Assembly: GCF_019511665.1 (NCBI RefSeq)
Contig: NZ_JAEUAW010000015.1
Span: forward strand, 1 to 64,000
Source: Microbacterium jejuense
GTDB lineage: Bacteria; Actinomycetota; Actinomycetes; Actinomycetales; Microbacteriaceae
DNA length: 64,000 nucleotides
Reading direction: 5' to 3'
The notes below the pieces were generated by a model. It worked only from the letters and a program-made list of their open reading frames with translations. It did no database searches and was not told the origin of the DNA. The translations under genes and the position numbers were made by a program. Below, piece by piece: positions 13,651 through 22,670 of this stretch (the first letter of the stretch is position 1; every line of letters starts with the position of its first letter).

Positions 13651-14991
13651 TCATCCCACTTCCCGCACGAGGGCCCTGCCGCGTGCGGCGGCCACGGCGC
13701 CCGCGAGGTCGGCGGCCAGCTGTGCGGCATCCGCGTCGTCCAGGTCGTGGACGGTCAGCCGCAGGCGCTGCGAAGGCTCGTCGCCGGCGAGCACGAACTC
13801 GTCGCCGGCCCGCGCCAGCCAGCCGCGGCGCATGAGCTGCTCCGAGACGGCGCGCGCGGCCACGGGCAGCGGGAGCCACAGGTTGAGGCCGTCGCCGGCG
13901 GCGGCTTCCAGCCCGTGCTGCTGCAGCAGCGACACGAACGCCGCGTTGCGCGACGCGTAGTGCGCGCCCGCACGTGTGATCGATGCGGCGGTGGCGGCAT
14001 CCGTCACCAGCGCGTGGGTCAGCCGCTGCAGCAGGTGACTGACCCATGTGGTGCCCGGTGTCAGGCGCATCGCGAGCCGCTCCGCCGTCTCGCGATCGGA
14101 TGCGGTCACCGCCAGGCACATGTCGGGCCCGAGGAACTTCGACACCGAGCGCACGAGCGCCCAGCGGCGGTGCCCGGGCGAGATCAGCGAGTGGAAGGGC
14201 TGCTGCGAGAGCATCGAGAAGTGGTCGTCCTCGATCACCAGGACGTACGGGTGGTCGCGCAGGACGTCGCGCAGCTGCGCGGCGCGCTCCGCCGACAGGC
14301 TGGCACCCGTCGGGTTCTGCGCACGGGGCGTGTGCACGACGGCGCGCACGCCCTGCTCGAGGGCCGCGCGCAGTCCTCCGACGGTCATGCCCTCGTCGTC
14401 CACCGGCACGGGGACGGCGCGGTAGCCGCCGATGCGGACCGTGTGGATGCTCGTGAGGAAGCACGGGTCCTCCAGCGCGACGGCGTCATCGCGCGTCAGC
14501 GCCTGGGCGAGAAGACGCTCGACGGCGTCGGCGGCGCCGCTCGTGATCGTGAGGCGCAGATCGTCGGCGTCGAGGTCGCGGGCCATCCAGCCGCGGGCCC
14601 ACTGCTCCAGGCCGGGATCGATGACCGGCTCGCCGTACAGGACCGGCCGCCCGGCCATGCTCGCCAGCGCGGGCGAGATGTCGGGGATGAGGTTCGGGTC
14701 GGGGTTGCCCGTGCCGACGTCGCGCAGCACGCTGTCGGGTGCGAAACCCTCCTGCGCGACGGGGGACAGGTCGGCCACGCGCGTGCCGCCGCGACCGCGC
14801 GTGACGACGACGCCCGCCTGCGTCAGCTGCCGGTACGCGGCCACCACGGTGTTGCGGTTCACCCCGAGCTCGTCCGCGAGCGAGCGCACCGGGGGGAGGG
14901 CGTCACCGGGACGCAGGTGCGCGCGCTCGATGAGGGCCCGCACGCTGTCGGCGATCTCGGTCGCGGATCGGCCGCGGATGTCGGAGGTCAT
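13651..14991 (-). CDS. pdxR: MocR-family (GntR/aminotransferase) regulator of PLP genes
   Basis: 446 aa. Residues 1-75 are a GntR winged helix (SVRALIERAHLRPGDALPPV, LADELGVNRNTVVAAYRQL); 95-446 is a fold-type I aminotransferase domain with NPTG at 226-229, EDDH at 254-257 and the PLP-binding Lys K285 in RSVSKFLGPD. MocR proteins sense PLP; PdxR in Corynebacterium and Listeria activates pdxST. Here the gene is divergent from pdxST and in one operon with pdxY, a strong contextual argument for PdxR or the PtsJ variant. A TACAAT box at 15028-15023 is its likely -10. The symbol is assigned from context. Confidence 0.88.
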   Translation of the reverse strand: MTSDIRGRSATEIADSVRALIERAHLRPGDALPPVRSLADELGVNRNTVVAAYRQLTQAGVVVTRGRGGTRVADLSPVAQEGFAPDSVLRDVGTGNPDPNLIPDISPALASMAGRPVLYGEPVIDPGLEQWARGWMARDLDADDLRLTITSGAADAVERLLAQALTRDDAVALEDPCFLTSIHTVRIGGYRAVPVPVDDEGMTVGGLRAALEQGVRAVVHTPRAQNPTGASLSAERAAQLRDVLRDHPYVLVIEDDHFSMLSQQPFHSLISPGHRRWALVRSVSKFLGPDMCLAVTASDRETAERLAMRLTPGTTWVSHLLQRLTHALVTDAATAASITRAGAHYASRNAAFVSLLQQHGLEAAAGDGLNLWLPLPVAARAVSEQLMRRGWLARAGDEFVLAGDEPSQRLRLTVHDLDDADAAQLAADLAGAVAAARGRALVREVG

Positions 14992-15049
14992 GGCACCGTC
15001 CCTGCTGTTCGCCGGTCCGCCGATTGTAGGACGCAGACCATGCTATCTT

Positions 15050-15063
15050 TTGGCCTAGGTCAA
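15050..15063. promoter_or_regulatory. Palindrome in the pdxR-pdxS intergenic region (operator candidate)
   Basis: TTGGCCTAGGTCAA is a 14-bp near-perfect palindrome (one unmatched symmetric pair) in the 130-bp divergent region. It lies directly after a possible pdxS -10 (TATCTT, 15044-15049) and upstream of the regulator's own TACAAT. A binding site for the MocR protein is inferred. Confidence 0.45.
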
Positions 15064-15121
15064 TATCCGCATTGTCCTCATCCGTCGCGCCGCACGCGCG
15101 ACCCGTCGAAGGAGAACCCCA

Positions 15122-16012
15122 GTGACCACTGCCGACACGGGAACCGACCGCGTCAAGCGCGGCCTCGCCGAGATGCTCAAGGGCGGCGTCATCATGGACG
15201 TCGTCACGCCCGAGCAGGCGAAGATCGCCGAGGACGCCGGCGCCGTCGCCGTCATGGCGCTGGAGCGCGTGCCCGCCGACATCCGCGCCGAGGGCGGCGT
15301 GTCGCGCATGAGCGACCCGGACATGATCGACGGCATCATCGACGCCGTCTCGATCCCCGTGATGGCGAAGGCGCGCATCGGCCACTTCGTCGAGGCGCAG
15401 GTGCTGCAGCAGCTCGGCGTCGACTACATCGACGAGTCCGAGGTGCTCTCACCCGCGGACTACGTCAACCACATCGACAAGTGGAACTTCACGGTGCCGT
15501 TCGTGTGCGGCGCCACCAACCTCGGCGAGGCGCTGCGCCGCATCAACGAGGGCGCGGCCATGATCCGCTCGAAGGGCGAGGCCGGCACCGGCGACGTCTC
15601 GGAGGCGACCAAGCACATCCGCAAGATCAACGCCGAGATCAACGCGCTGCGCTCCATGAGCAAGGACGAGCTCTATGTGGCCGCCAAGGAGCTGCAGGCG
15701 CCTTACCAGCTCGTGGCGGAGGTCGCCGAGACCGGCAAGCTGCCCGTCGTGCTCTTCGTCGCCGGCGGCGTCGCGACGCCCGCGGACGCGGCGATGATGA
15801 TGCAGCTCGGCGCCGACGGCGTGTTCGTCGGGTCGGGCATCTTCAAGTCCGGGAACCCGGCCGAGCGCGCGGCGGCGATCGTCAAGGCGACGACCTTCTA
15901 CGACGACCCCAAGGTGATCGCCGACGTGTCGCGCGGGCTCGGCGAGGCGATGGTCGGCATCAACGTCGCGGACCTTCCCGCCCCGCACCGGCTCGCCGAG
16001 CGCGGCTGGTGA
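15122..16012 (+). CDS. pdxS: PLP synthase, synthase subunit
   Basis: 296 aa; condenses ribose 5-phosphate, glyceraldehyde 3-phosphate and ammonia from PdxT to PLP. Signature segments: [20 protein letters not shown] with D26, [19 protein letters not shown], the Schiff-base Lys K83 in VMAKARIGH, and [23 protein letters not shown] start with AAGGAGAA upstream. Its stop overlaps the pdxT GTG, so the two subunits are translationally coupled; they form a 12+12 complex in characterised species. Confidence 0.98.
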   Translation: MTTADTGTDRVKRGLAEMLKGGVIMDVVTPEQAKIAEDAGAVAVMALERVPADIRAEGGVSRMSDPDMIDGIIDAVSIPVMAKARIGHFVEAQVLQQLGVDYIDESEVLSPADYVNHIDKWNFTVPFVCGATNLGEALRRINEGAAMIRSKGEAGTGDVSEATKHIRKINAEINALRSMSKDELYVAAKELQAPYQLVAEVAETGKLPVVLFVAGGVATPADAAMMMQLGADGVFVGSGIFKSGNPAERAAAIVKATTFYDDPKVIADVSRGLGEAMVGINVADLPAPHRLAERGW

Positions 16013-16632
16013 CGGCTCCGCGCGTCGGCGTCCTGGCGCTGCAGGGCGACGTCCGCGAGCACGCCCGCGTGCTCGCGGACCTGGGCGCCGACGTCGTGGC
16101 GGTCCGGCGGCCCGACGAGCTCGCCGCGGTCGACGGCCTCGTGATCCCGGGCGGCGAGTCGAGCGTCATCGACAAGCTCGCCCGCGCGTTCGGGATGCGG
16201 CATCCGATCCGCGAGGCGATCGCCGACGGGATGCCGGTCTACGGGACGTGCGCCGGCCTCATCCTGCTCGCCGACCGCATCGCCGACGGCGCGCCGGGGC
16301 AGCAGACGTTCGGCGGGCTCGCCGTGACGGTGCGGCGCAACGCGTTCGGCAGCCAGGTCGACTCGTTCGAGGTCGACCTCGACGTCGAGGCGCTGGGGGG
16401 CCCGCCGGTCCACGCGGCGTTCATCCGCGCACCGCTCGTCGAGGAGGTCGGTCCCGGGGCAGAGGCGCTCGCGACCCTCGACGACGGCCGCGTCGTGGCC
16501 GTCCGCCAGGGCGCCTTGCTCGGCACGTCGTTCCACCCCGAGGTGACCGGGGAGCGACGCTTCCACGCGCTCCTGCTCGATCTCGTGCGCGAGCGCGTGA
16601 GCCGAACCCGTGCACGCGACGCTGCGGGGTAG
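16009..16632 (+). CDS. pdxT: PLP synthase, glutaminase subunit
   Basis: 207 aa class I glutamine amidotransferase that supplies ammonia to Pdx[14 protein letters not shown] at the N-terminus, GGESSVIDK at 49-57, nucleophile C81 in GTCAGLI, and H176/E178 in FHPEVTG complete the triad. The start is the GTG overlapping the pdxS stop; a longer upstream open frame on this strand is antisense to pdxR and not coding. Confidence 0.97.
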   Translation: MTAPRVGVLALQGDVREHARVLADLGADVVAVRRPDELAAVDGLVIPGGESSVIDKLARAFGMRHPIREAIADGMPVYGTCAGLILLADRIADGAPGQQTFGGLAVTVRRNAFGSQVDSFEVDLDVEALGGPPVHAAFIRAPLVEEVGPGAEALATLDDGRVVAVRQGALLGTSFHPEVTGERRFHALLLDLVRERVSRTRARDAAG

Positions 16633-16642
16633 ATTCTCAGCC

Positions 16643-17164
16643 ATGACGATCAACGCCTGGTGGCGCGAGCACCCCGAGGAGCGCTACTGGATGATCGCGC
16701 CGTCGCGCGGCGTCGTCGGCGATGCGCTCTCGGCCCCCAAGGCGCGGGACGAGCACCGGTTCGAGTGGTCGCACGAGCTCGTCGGCTACACCGAGCCCGG
16801 CGACACGCTGTTCGTGTGGGACCGCACGCTTCCCGTCCCGGGGATCGCGGCGTGGGGGCGCGTGCTCGGCCCGCTGGGCGAGGAGACCCGCGACCGGCGC
16901 GGCGACGACCTGCCGCACTGGCGCATGCCGATCAGCGACACGCTGCGCCTCGCAGCGCCGATCACTCTGCCGAGCCTGCGTCGCGTCGGATCCGAGATCG
17001 TCGCCGTGAGGGACCGCGTCGAGGCGCTCACCGAGGGCCCGGTGTACTTCCCGTTCATCGGTGCGCCCGACACGCTGGCGCCCGCCCCGGCGTACCTCAC
17101 GAAGGTGCCGCGCGACCTCGTCGCACTGCTGTCGTCGCGGTTCGGTTTCGAGTTCGCCCTGTAG
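16643..17164 (+). CDS. Possible EVE/PUA-like domain protein, 173 aa
   Basis: Starts 7 nt after TAGATT (16630-16635), so probably leaderless. The N-terminus AWWREHPEERYWMIAPSRG with HELVGYTEPGDTLFVWD and IAAWGRVLGPL resembles the EVE/PUA-like fold (Y-W-x-x, then GD-x-x-x-x-x and G-x-x-x-x-G-x-V). EVE domains read modified bases in nucleic acids and occur in restriction and RNA contexts. The match is by pattern only. It lies between pdxT and yebC with no restriction partner, so a house-keeping role is more likely than defence. Confidence 0.45.
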   Translation: MTINAWWREHPEERYWMIAPSRGVVGDALSAPKARDEHRFEWSHELVGYTEPGDTLFVWDRTLPVPGIAAWGRVLGPLGEETRDRRGDDLPHWRMPISDTLRLAAPITLPSLRRVGSEIVAVRDRVEALTEGPVYFPFIGAPDTLAPAPAYLTKVPRDLVALLSSRFGFEFAL

Positions 17165-17172
17165 CCGGGGGA

Positions 17173-17178
17173 TAAACT
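17173..17178 (+). promoter_or_regulatory. -10 box of yebC
   Basis: TAAACT, about 58 nt before the ATG, followed by a strong ribosome site (AGGAGG) 3 nt before the start. Confidence 0.45.
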
Positions 17179-17236
17179 AGTCCGTCGGGCGAGGCGTTCA
17201 CGCGCGTTCCGCCGACGAGCGTATTTCAGGAGGACC

Positions 17237-17998
17237 ATGTCCGGGCATTCCAAGTGGGCAACGACCAAGCACAAGAAGGCGGTCATCGACGCGCGCCGTG
17301 CGAAGTCGTGGGCCAAGCTCATCAAGAACATCGAGGTCGCCGCAAAGCTCGGCGGGCCTGACCTGCAGGGCAACCCGACGCTGTTCGACGCCGTGCTCAA
17401 GGCGAAGAAGACGTCCGTCCCCAAGGACAACATCGATCGCGCCATCAAGCGCGGCGCGGGCATCGGCGGCGAGTCCGTCGAGTACGCCTCCATCATGTAC
17501 GAGGGGTACGGCCCCAACGGCGTCGCGCTCATGATCGAGTGTCTGACCGACAACAAGAACCGTGCGGCCGCCGAGGTGCGCACGGCGCTGACGCGCAACG
17601 GCGGCACGCTCGCCGACCCGGGAAGCGTCGCCTACAACTTCACGCGCAAGGGCGTCATCGTCGTCGGCGGCGAGGGCACGAGCGAGGACGACGTCATGCT
17701 GGCGGTCCTCGAGGCCGGCGCCGAAGAGGTCGAGCCGCACGCACAGGGCTTCGAGGTCATCACCGAGGCGTCCGACCTCGTGGCGGTGCGCTCGGCGCTG
17801 CAGGATGCCGGCATCGAGTACGAGTCCGCCGACGTCGAGTTCGTCCCCAACCTCAAGGTCGAGGTCGACGCCGACACGGCGCGGAAGGTCTTCCGCCTCA
17901 TCGACGCGCTCGAAGACAGCGACGACGTCCAGAACGTCTACAGCAACTTCGACCTCACCGCCGAGGTGCAGGCCGAGCTCGAGTCCGACGAAGACTGA
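17237..17998 (+). CDS. yebC: YebC/PmpR-family protein
   Basis: 253 aa. Starts with the family signature [20 protein letters not shown] and contains [40 protein letters not shown] and a C-terminal acidic tail. YebC proteins were described as transcription regulators and more recently as ribosome-associated factors that help translate proline-rich stretches. It precedes ruvC here, as in many bacteria; a hairpin separates the two. Confidence 0.95.
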   Translation: MSGHSKWATTKHKKAVIDARRAKSWAKLIKNIEVAAKLGGPDLQGNPTLFDAVLKAKKTSVPKDNIDRAIKRGAGIGGESVEYASIMYEGYGPNGVALMIECLTDNKNRAAAEVRTALTRNGGTLADPGSVAYNFTRKGVIVVGGEGTSEDDVMLAVLEAGAEEVEPHAQGFEVITEASDLVAVRSALQDAGIEYESADVEFVPNLKVEVDADTARKVFRLIDALEDSDDVQNVYSNFDLTAEVQAELESDED

Positions 17999-18012
17999 GC
18001 ACAACTCTTTGG

Positions 18013-18059
18013 AGCGGATGCCTCCGCCCGGCGCAGCGCGCCTGGCCGAGGCATCCGCT
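18013..18059 (+). terminator. Terminator after yebC
   Basis: AGCGGATGCCTC pairs with GAGGCATCCGCT around an inner hairpin, followed by TCTCTC. It separates yebC from ruvC. Confidence 0.65.
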
Positions 18060-18080
18060 TCTCTCATCTAGCGTGGGGGA

Positions 18081-18662
18081 GTGCGCACCGGCAGCTCGCG
18101 CGGGTCCCTCCGCGTCCTCGGAATCGACCCCGGCCTGACCCGCTGCGGCGTCGGGGTGGTCGACGTCGCGGCCGACCGGTCCGCGCAGCTCGTCCATGTG
18201 GGCGTCGTGCGCTCGGACGCCGACGCGCCGATCGAGGAGCGCCTCGCGGTCATCGCCGCAGGGCTGCGGGCCGTGCTCGAGGCGCACGCTCCCGACGTCG
18301 TCGCCGTCGAGCGCGTGTTCGCACAGCACAACCGCCAGACGGTCATGGGCACCGCCCAGGCGAGCGGCATCGCTCTGCTGATCGCGGGTGAGCGCGGCAT
18401 CCCCGCGGCGACGCACACGCCGTCGGAGGTCAAGGCGGCGATCACGGGGTACGGCAACGCAGACAAGCGCCAGGTGCAGACGATGGTGGCCCGCGTCCTT
18501 CGCCTCGAAGAGCTTCCGAAGCCGGCCGACGCCGCTGATGCCCTCGCCCTGGCGCTGTGCCACGCATGGCGGGGCGCCCCGGCGTCGATGGGGCGCTCGT
18601 CGTCGCCCCTCACGCCCGCGCAGCGCGCGTGGGCCGATGCGGAGCGCCTCGCGCGTCGCTGA
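18081..18662 (+). CDS. ruvC: Holliday junction resolvase RuvC
   Basis: 193 aa. [19 protein letters not shown] carries the first catalytic Asp (D16), [20 protein letters not shown] the Glu and the DNA-contact region, and [13 protein letters not shown] the C-terminal Asp pair. Cuts four-way junctions presented by RuvAB. GTG lies 6 nt after TAGCGT (18069-18074), so it appears leaderless. Separated from ruvA by 49 nt that contain the SOS box. Confidence 0.96.
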   Translation: MRTGSSRGSLRVLGIDPGLTRCGVGVVDVAADRSAQLVHVGVVRSDADAPIEERLAVIAAGLRAVLEAHAPDVVAVERVFAQHNRQTVMGTAQASGIALLIAGERGIPAATHTPSEVKAAITGYGNADKRQVQTMVARVLRLEELPKPADAADALALALCHAWRGAPASMGRSSSPLTPAQRAWADAERLARR

Positions 18663-18674
18663 CACGCGTGTCGG

Positions 18675-18690
18675 TCGAACAAACGTCCGA
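18675..18690. promoter_or_regulatory. LexA/SOS box upstream of ruvA
   Basis: TCGAACAAACGTCCGA matches the actinobacterial LexA consensus TCGAAC-N4-GTTCGA at 11 of 12 conserved positions. It ends 9 nt upstream of the ruvA -10 box, so bound LexA would cover the promoter. Confidence 0.8.
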
Positions 18691-18699
18691 ACCGCACCG

Positions 18700-18705
18700 T
18701 AGGCT
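18700..18705 (+). promoter_or_regulatory. -10 box of ruvAB
   Basis: TAGGCT, 6 nt before the ruvA ATG; leaderless geometry, promoter covered by the SOS box. Confidence 0.6.
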
Positions 18706-18711
18706 CGCAGC

Positions 18712-19338
18712 ATGATCTCCTCAGTCCGCGGCACCGCCGTGCACGTCGATGCGGATTCGGTCGTCGTCGAGGTCGGGGGAGTCGGACTCCACGTCGCGGT
18801 GACCCCGCAGGTCGCACGCACGACCCACCTCGGCGACACCGTCCTCCTTCACACGACGCTGATCGTCCGCGAGGACGCCCTGTCGCTGTTCGGCTTCGAG
18901 ACCCGCGAAGAGCTGACGGTGTTCGGCCAGCTGCTGGGGGTCACCGGCGTCGGACCCAAATCGGCGCTCGGCGTGCTCGCGACCCTCACGGTGCCCCAGA
19001 TCGCCGATGCGGTCGCCGCCGACGACGACGCCCCGTTCCGCCGCGTGTCGGGCATCGGCCCCAAGACGGCGAAGCTCATCGTGGTGCAGCTCGCCGGCAA
19101 GATCGCGGTGACCCGTGCCCCCGGTTCGGGGGGAGTGGATGCCGCCGCCTCCGCCGCGGTGCCGGCCCAGGTCGTGCAGGCGCTGGTCGGCCTCGGCTGG
19201 TCCGAGCGCACGGCGGCCGAGGCCGTCGAGGCGACGGCATCCGAGGCTTCCGAGTCCGACCGCGGATCCGTGCCGGCGCTGCTGCGCCTGACGCTGGCGG
19301 CGCTGGGCCCGGCACGGAAGGAGACCGTCGGTGGTTGA
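18712..19338 (+). CDS. ruvA: Holliday junction DNA helicase RuvA
   Basis: 208 aa. N-terminal OB fold ([20 protein letters not shown]), two HhH motifs ([16 protein letters not shown] and [19 protein letters not shown]) and a C-terminal RuvB-interaction domain after a flexible linker. Tetrameric RuvA binds the junction and loads RuvB. Probably leaderless and SOS-inducible; ruvB overlaps its 3' end by 8 nt. Confidence 0.97.
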   Translation: MISSVRGTAVHVDADSVVVEVGGVGLHVAVTPQVARTTHLGDTVLLHTTLIVREDALSLFGFETREELTVFGQLLGVTGVGPKSALGVLATLTVPQIADAVAADDDAPFRRVSGIGPKTAKLIVVQLAGKIAVTRAPGSGGVDAAASAAVPAQVVQALVGLGWSERTAAEAVEATASEASESDRGSVPALLRLTLAALGPARKETVGG

Positions 19339-20356
19339 CGTCCGCGACGACAGCGAGCCCGTCGACGAGACCGAGCTCGCCATCGAGGGGGCGCTGCGGC
19401 CGACCTCGCTGTCGGAGTTCGTGGGTCAGCAGAAGGTGCGCGGACAGATGCAGCTGCTGCTCGATGCCGCGCGCATCCAGCAGCGGCCCGCCGACCACAT
19501 CCTGCTGTCGGGGCCGCCCGGGCTCGGCAAGACCACCCTGGCGATGATCGTCGCGCACGAGAGCAACCGCCCGCTGCGGCTGTCGAGCGGCCCGGCGATC
19601 CAGCACGCGGGCGACCTCGCGGCGCTCCTGTCGAGCCTCACCCCGGGGGAGGTGCTGTTCATCGACGAGGTGCACCGGATGGCCCGATCGGCCGAAGAGA
19701 TGCTCTATCTCGCGATGGAGGACTTCCGCATCGACATCATGGTCGGCAAGGGCGCCGGCGCCACCAGCATCCCGCTGGACCTCGCGCCGTTCACGCTCGT
19801 GGGCGCCACGACTCGTTCGGGGCTGCTTCCCAACCCGCTCCGCGACCGCTTCGGGTTCACGGCGCATCTGGAGTACTACGAACCCGAAGAGCTGGAAAGG
19901 GTCATCGAGCGCTCGGCGGTCATGCTGGGCGTCTCGCTGCCGCCGGCGGCGCGCGCCGAGATCGCCCGTCGCTCGCGTGGCACGCCCCGTATCGCCAATC
20001 GCCTGCTGCGCCGCGTGCGCGACTATCTCGTCGTCCACGGTCGCACCGGAGCCGACATCGCCACGGTGGACGCCGCCCTCGACCTCTACGACGTCGATGC
20101 GATCGGGCTCGACCGCCTCGACCGCGCGGTGCTGGATGCACTCGTCCGCCGCTTCCGCGGGGGTCCGGTGGGCCTCAGCACGCTGGCGGTGGCCGTGGGC
20201 GAGGAGCCCGACACCATCGAGTCCGTCGTCGAGCCGTACCTCGTGCGCATCGGCTTCATGGGCCGCACGCCGCGCGGCCGCATCGCCATGCCCGAGGCGT
20301 ACGCGCACCTCGGCGTCGCGAGCGTCGAATCGGTGCTCGGATTCGATGACCTATAA
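19331..20356 (+). CDS. ruvB: Holliday junction DNA helicase RuvB
   Basis: 341 aa AAA+ motor that drives branch migration. Walker A GPPGLGKT at 61-68, Walker B LFIDEVHR near 108, sensor region [19 protein letters not shown] and C-terminal winged helix ([13 protein letters not shown]). GTG start inside ruvA, so coupled translation. Its stop codon overlaps a TATAAT box that probably serves yajC. Confidence 0.98.
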   Translation: MVDVRDDSEPVDETELAIEGALRPTSLSEFVGQQKVRGQMQLLLDAARIQQRPADHILLSGPPGLGKTTLAMIVAHESNRPLRLSSGPAIQHAGDLAALLSSLTPGEVLFIDEVHRMARSAEEMLYLAMEDFRIDIMVGKGAGATSIPLDLAPFTLVGATTRSGLLPNPLRDRFGFTAHLEYYEPEELERVIERSAVMLGVSLPPAARAEIARRSRGTPRIANRLLRRVRDYLVVHGRTGADIATVDAALDLYDVDAIGLDRLDRAVLDALVRRFRGGPVGLSTLAVAVGEEPDTIESVVEPYLVRIGFMGRTPRGRIAMPEAYAHLGVASVESVLGFDDL

Positions 20357-20357
20357 T
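20352..20357 (+). promoter_or_regulatory. -10 box (TATAAT) for yajC-secDF
   Basis: A perfect -10 hexamer overlapping the ruvB stop codon; the start of transcription would be near 20364, giving a leader of about 75 nt. The -35 region is weak. Confidence 0.55.
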
Positions 20358-20439
20358 CGCTGCAGGCGTTCGCCTACCCTCCTCCTGCAAGGCACCGCCG
20401 CCACGGCGCGTGCCTGACCCGAAAGGTGCCACCGGCTCC

Positions 20440-20901
20440 ATGGACTTCGCTGCCTTCCTGAGCAACTACGGCCTCATCATCCTGCTGGTCGTGCTCCTCG
20501 TCTTCATGTTCTGGAGCTCACGCCGCCGTATGCAGAAGCAGAAGGCCGAGCAGGAGGAGAAGGCGCGGCAGACCGTGCCCGGCTCGGAGGTGCTGCTGCA
20601 GGGCGGCCTCTACGGCACGATCGTGTCGTACGACGCCGACAACCTCGACCAGCCCGCCATCGTGGAGCTGGCCCCCGGCGTGGAGATCAAGGTCCACAGC
20701 CAGGCCATCCTGCGCGTCGTGACGCCCGGCGCCGGCGCGGTCACCGAGGACGAGTACCTCGAGGCCGAAGAGAGCCACGCCGAGTACGCCGAGGGCGTCG
20801 CCAACGGCGACATCAGCTCGATCAGCGACGATGCCGCCGCGGCGAAGGATAAGGACGCCGACAAGGGCGACTCCACGCCCGGCGCCAAGGCACAGGACTA
20901 A
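20440..20901 (+). CDS. yajC: Preprotein translocase subunit YajC
   Basis: 153 aa. One membrane segment (YGLIILLVVLLVFMFWSS, residues 10-27), then a basic stretch and the SH3-like cytoplasmic domain (VPGSEVLLQGGLYGTIVSYD). The C-terminal acidic tail is longer than in E. coli YajC (110 aa). I chose ATG at 20440 (GAAAGGTG upstream) over a GTG at 20410. YajC associates with SecDF, whose genes follow. Confidence 0.92.
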   Translation: MDFAAFLSNYGLIILLVVLLVFMFWSSRRRMQKQKAEQEEKARQTVPGSEVLLQGGLYGTIVSYDADNLDQPAIVELAPGVEIKVHSQAILRVVTPGAGAVTEDEYLEAEESHAEYAEGVANGDISSISDDAAAAKDKDADKGDSTPGAKAQD

Positions 20902-20945
20902 GGTCTGACCGTTCGCCCGTTCGGGCACCTCCAGAAAGCGAAGAC

Positions 20946-22670
20946 GTGGCGACATCCACTCCCGTCCGGCATGCGTGGCGCGCGCTGACCGGCCTTCTCG
21001 CCATCGTGGCGATCCTCGTCGGCATCAACGCGCTCGGCGTCTACGTGTTCGGCAAGAGCTCGTGGGTCCCGTCCCTCGCGCTCGACCTGCAGGGCGGCAC
21101 GCAGATCGTCCTCGAGGCCCAGACCGAGGACGGCGCCGACCCGTCGACCGAGCAGATGCAGCAGGCGGTCACCATCATCCGCCAGCGTGTCGACGCCTCG
21201 GGCGTCGGCGAGGCCGACGTCACCACGCAGGCCGGCAACCAGATCGTGGTCCAGATCCCGGGCCAGGCCGACGAAGAGACGCGCAACCGCATCGAGGCGT
21301 CCGCGCAGCTGCAGCTGCGCGCGGTCCTGTACACCGGCGCCCCCGCGAACACGTTCGTCGGCGACGACGGCAACGAGACGCCGTACCCGACGCCCGATCC
21401 CTCGCTGCAGGCGACGCCGACCGCGTCGCCCACCAACGGCAGCGACACGGCCTGGATCACGCCGGCGCTGCAGGCCGAGTACCTGGCCTACGACTGCTCG
21501 GATCCGGCGAACGACCCGGCGAACGCGCCCAAGGACGAGCCGCTCATCACGTGCGACGCCGACGGCACGGTCAAGTACATCCTCGGTCCTGTCGAGCTCG
21601 ACGGCTCGTCGATCGATGACGCGACCTTCGGCCTGCAGACCACCAACAACCAGTGGGCCGTCAACCTCCAGTTCGACGCCGAGGGCACCCAGACGTTCGG
21701 TGAGATCAGCCAGCGCCTGTACGGCGCGACCGCTCCGCTGAACCAGTTCGCGTTCGTCCTCGACGGCTACGTGCTGTCGGCGCCGTCGATGAACGGCGTC
21801 ATCACGGACGGCAAGCCGAGCATCACCGGCAGCTTCACGCAGGAGAGCGCGAAGGTCCTGGCCGACCAGCTCAAGTACGGTGCGCTCCCGCTGAGCTTCA
21901 CCGTCGTGAGCTCGGACTCGATCTCGGCGACGCTCGGCTCGCAGCAGCTGGCGATCGGCCTCATCGCGGGCCTCATCGGTCTGGCGCTCGTGGCCGTGTA
22001 CTCGCTGATCGTCTACCGCGCGCTGGGCTTCATCATCATCGCCTCGCTCGCCGTGATGGCGGTGCTGACCTACCTCACGCTGTGCATCCTGGCGTGGCGC
22101 ATGGGCTTCCGCCTGTCGCTGGCCGGTGTCGCGGGTCTGATCGTGACGATCGGCTTCACCGCCGACTCGTTCATCGTCTACTTCGAGAGGATCCGAGACG
22201 AGCTGCGCGACGGCAAGTCGATCACCGCGGCGGTCGAGGACGGCTGGGGTCGCGCCAAGCGCACGATCTACATCTCGAAGTCGATCAACATCCTCGCCGC
22301 CGTCGTGCTCTACATCCTCGCGGATGCCACGGTCAAGGGCTTCGCCTTCACCCTGGGGCTCACGACCGCGATCGACGTCCTGATCTTCATCCTGTTCACC
22401 CACCCGGTGCTGCAGCTGCTCGCACGGACGAAGTTCTTCGGCTCGGGGCATCCGCTGTCGGGTCTCGACCCGACCGCGCTCGGCGCCGTGTACCGCGGTC
22501 GCGCCCAGTTCCGCGACCCGGTGCTCACCACGGGCACCGCTGGACGCCGAAATGCCAAGTCGCGCGGCGAGGCCGCACGCCGGCAGACCATCGCCGAGCG
22601 CAAGCAGGCGGAGCAGACGGCCGCCGAGAGCGGTAAACCCGTCACGACTCTCAAGGAGGGAGACGACTGA
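20946..22670 (+). CDS. secD: Protein translocase subunit SecD
   Basis: 574 aa membrane protein that uses the proton gradient to pull secreted proteins outwards. N-terminal TM, periplasmic domain starting with LALDLQGGTQIVLEA and VDASGVGEADVTTQ, an actinobacterial Thr/Pro/Asn-rich insertion (about 140-180), then the RND half with five TMs (LGSQQLAIGLIAGLIGLALV, VAGLIVTIGFTADSFIVYFE). The Asp in the ADSFIV segment is the conserved proton-path position. Overlaps secF by 1 nt. Confidence 0.97.
   Translation: MATSTPVRHAWRALTGLLAIVAILVGINALGVYVFGKSSWVPSLALDLQGGTQIVLEAQTEDGADPSTEQMQQAVTIIRQRVDASGVGEADVTTQAGNQIVVQIPGQADEETRNRIEASAQLQLRAVLYTGAPANTFVGDDGNETPYPTPDPSLQATPTASPTNGSDTAWITPALQAEYLAYDCSDPANDPANAPKDEPLITCDADGTVKYILGPVELDGSSIDDATFGLQTTNNQWAVNLQFDAEGTQTFGEISQRLYGATAPLNQFAFVLDGYVLSAPSMNGVITDGKPSITGSFTQESAKVLADQLKYGALPLSFTVVSSDSISATLGSQQLAIGLIAGLIGLALVAVYSLIVYRALGFIIIASLAVMAVLTYLTLCILAWRMGFRLSLAGVAGLIVTIGFTADSFIVYFERIRDELRDGKSITAAVEDGWGRAKRTIYISKSINILAAVVLYILADATVKGFAFTLGLTTAIDVLIFILFTHPVLQLLARTKFFGSGHPLSGLDPTALGAVYRGRAQFRDPVLTTGTAGRRNAKSRGEAARRQTIAERKQAEQTAAESGKPVTTLKEGDD

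Noticed and set aside
13747..16008. Very long rightward open frame continuous with pdxT
   Set aside because: It is antisense to pdxR and overlaps pdxS in another frame. The product before pdxT is low-complexity Arg/Ala/Gly, typical of GC-rich shadow frames. Only the part from 16009 matches PdxT.
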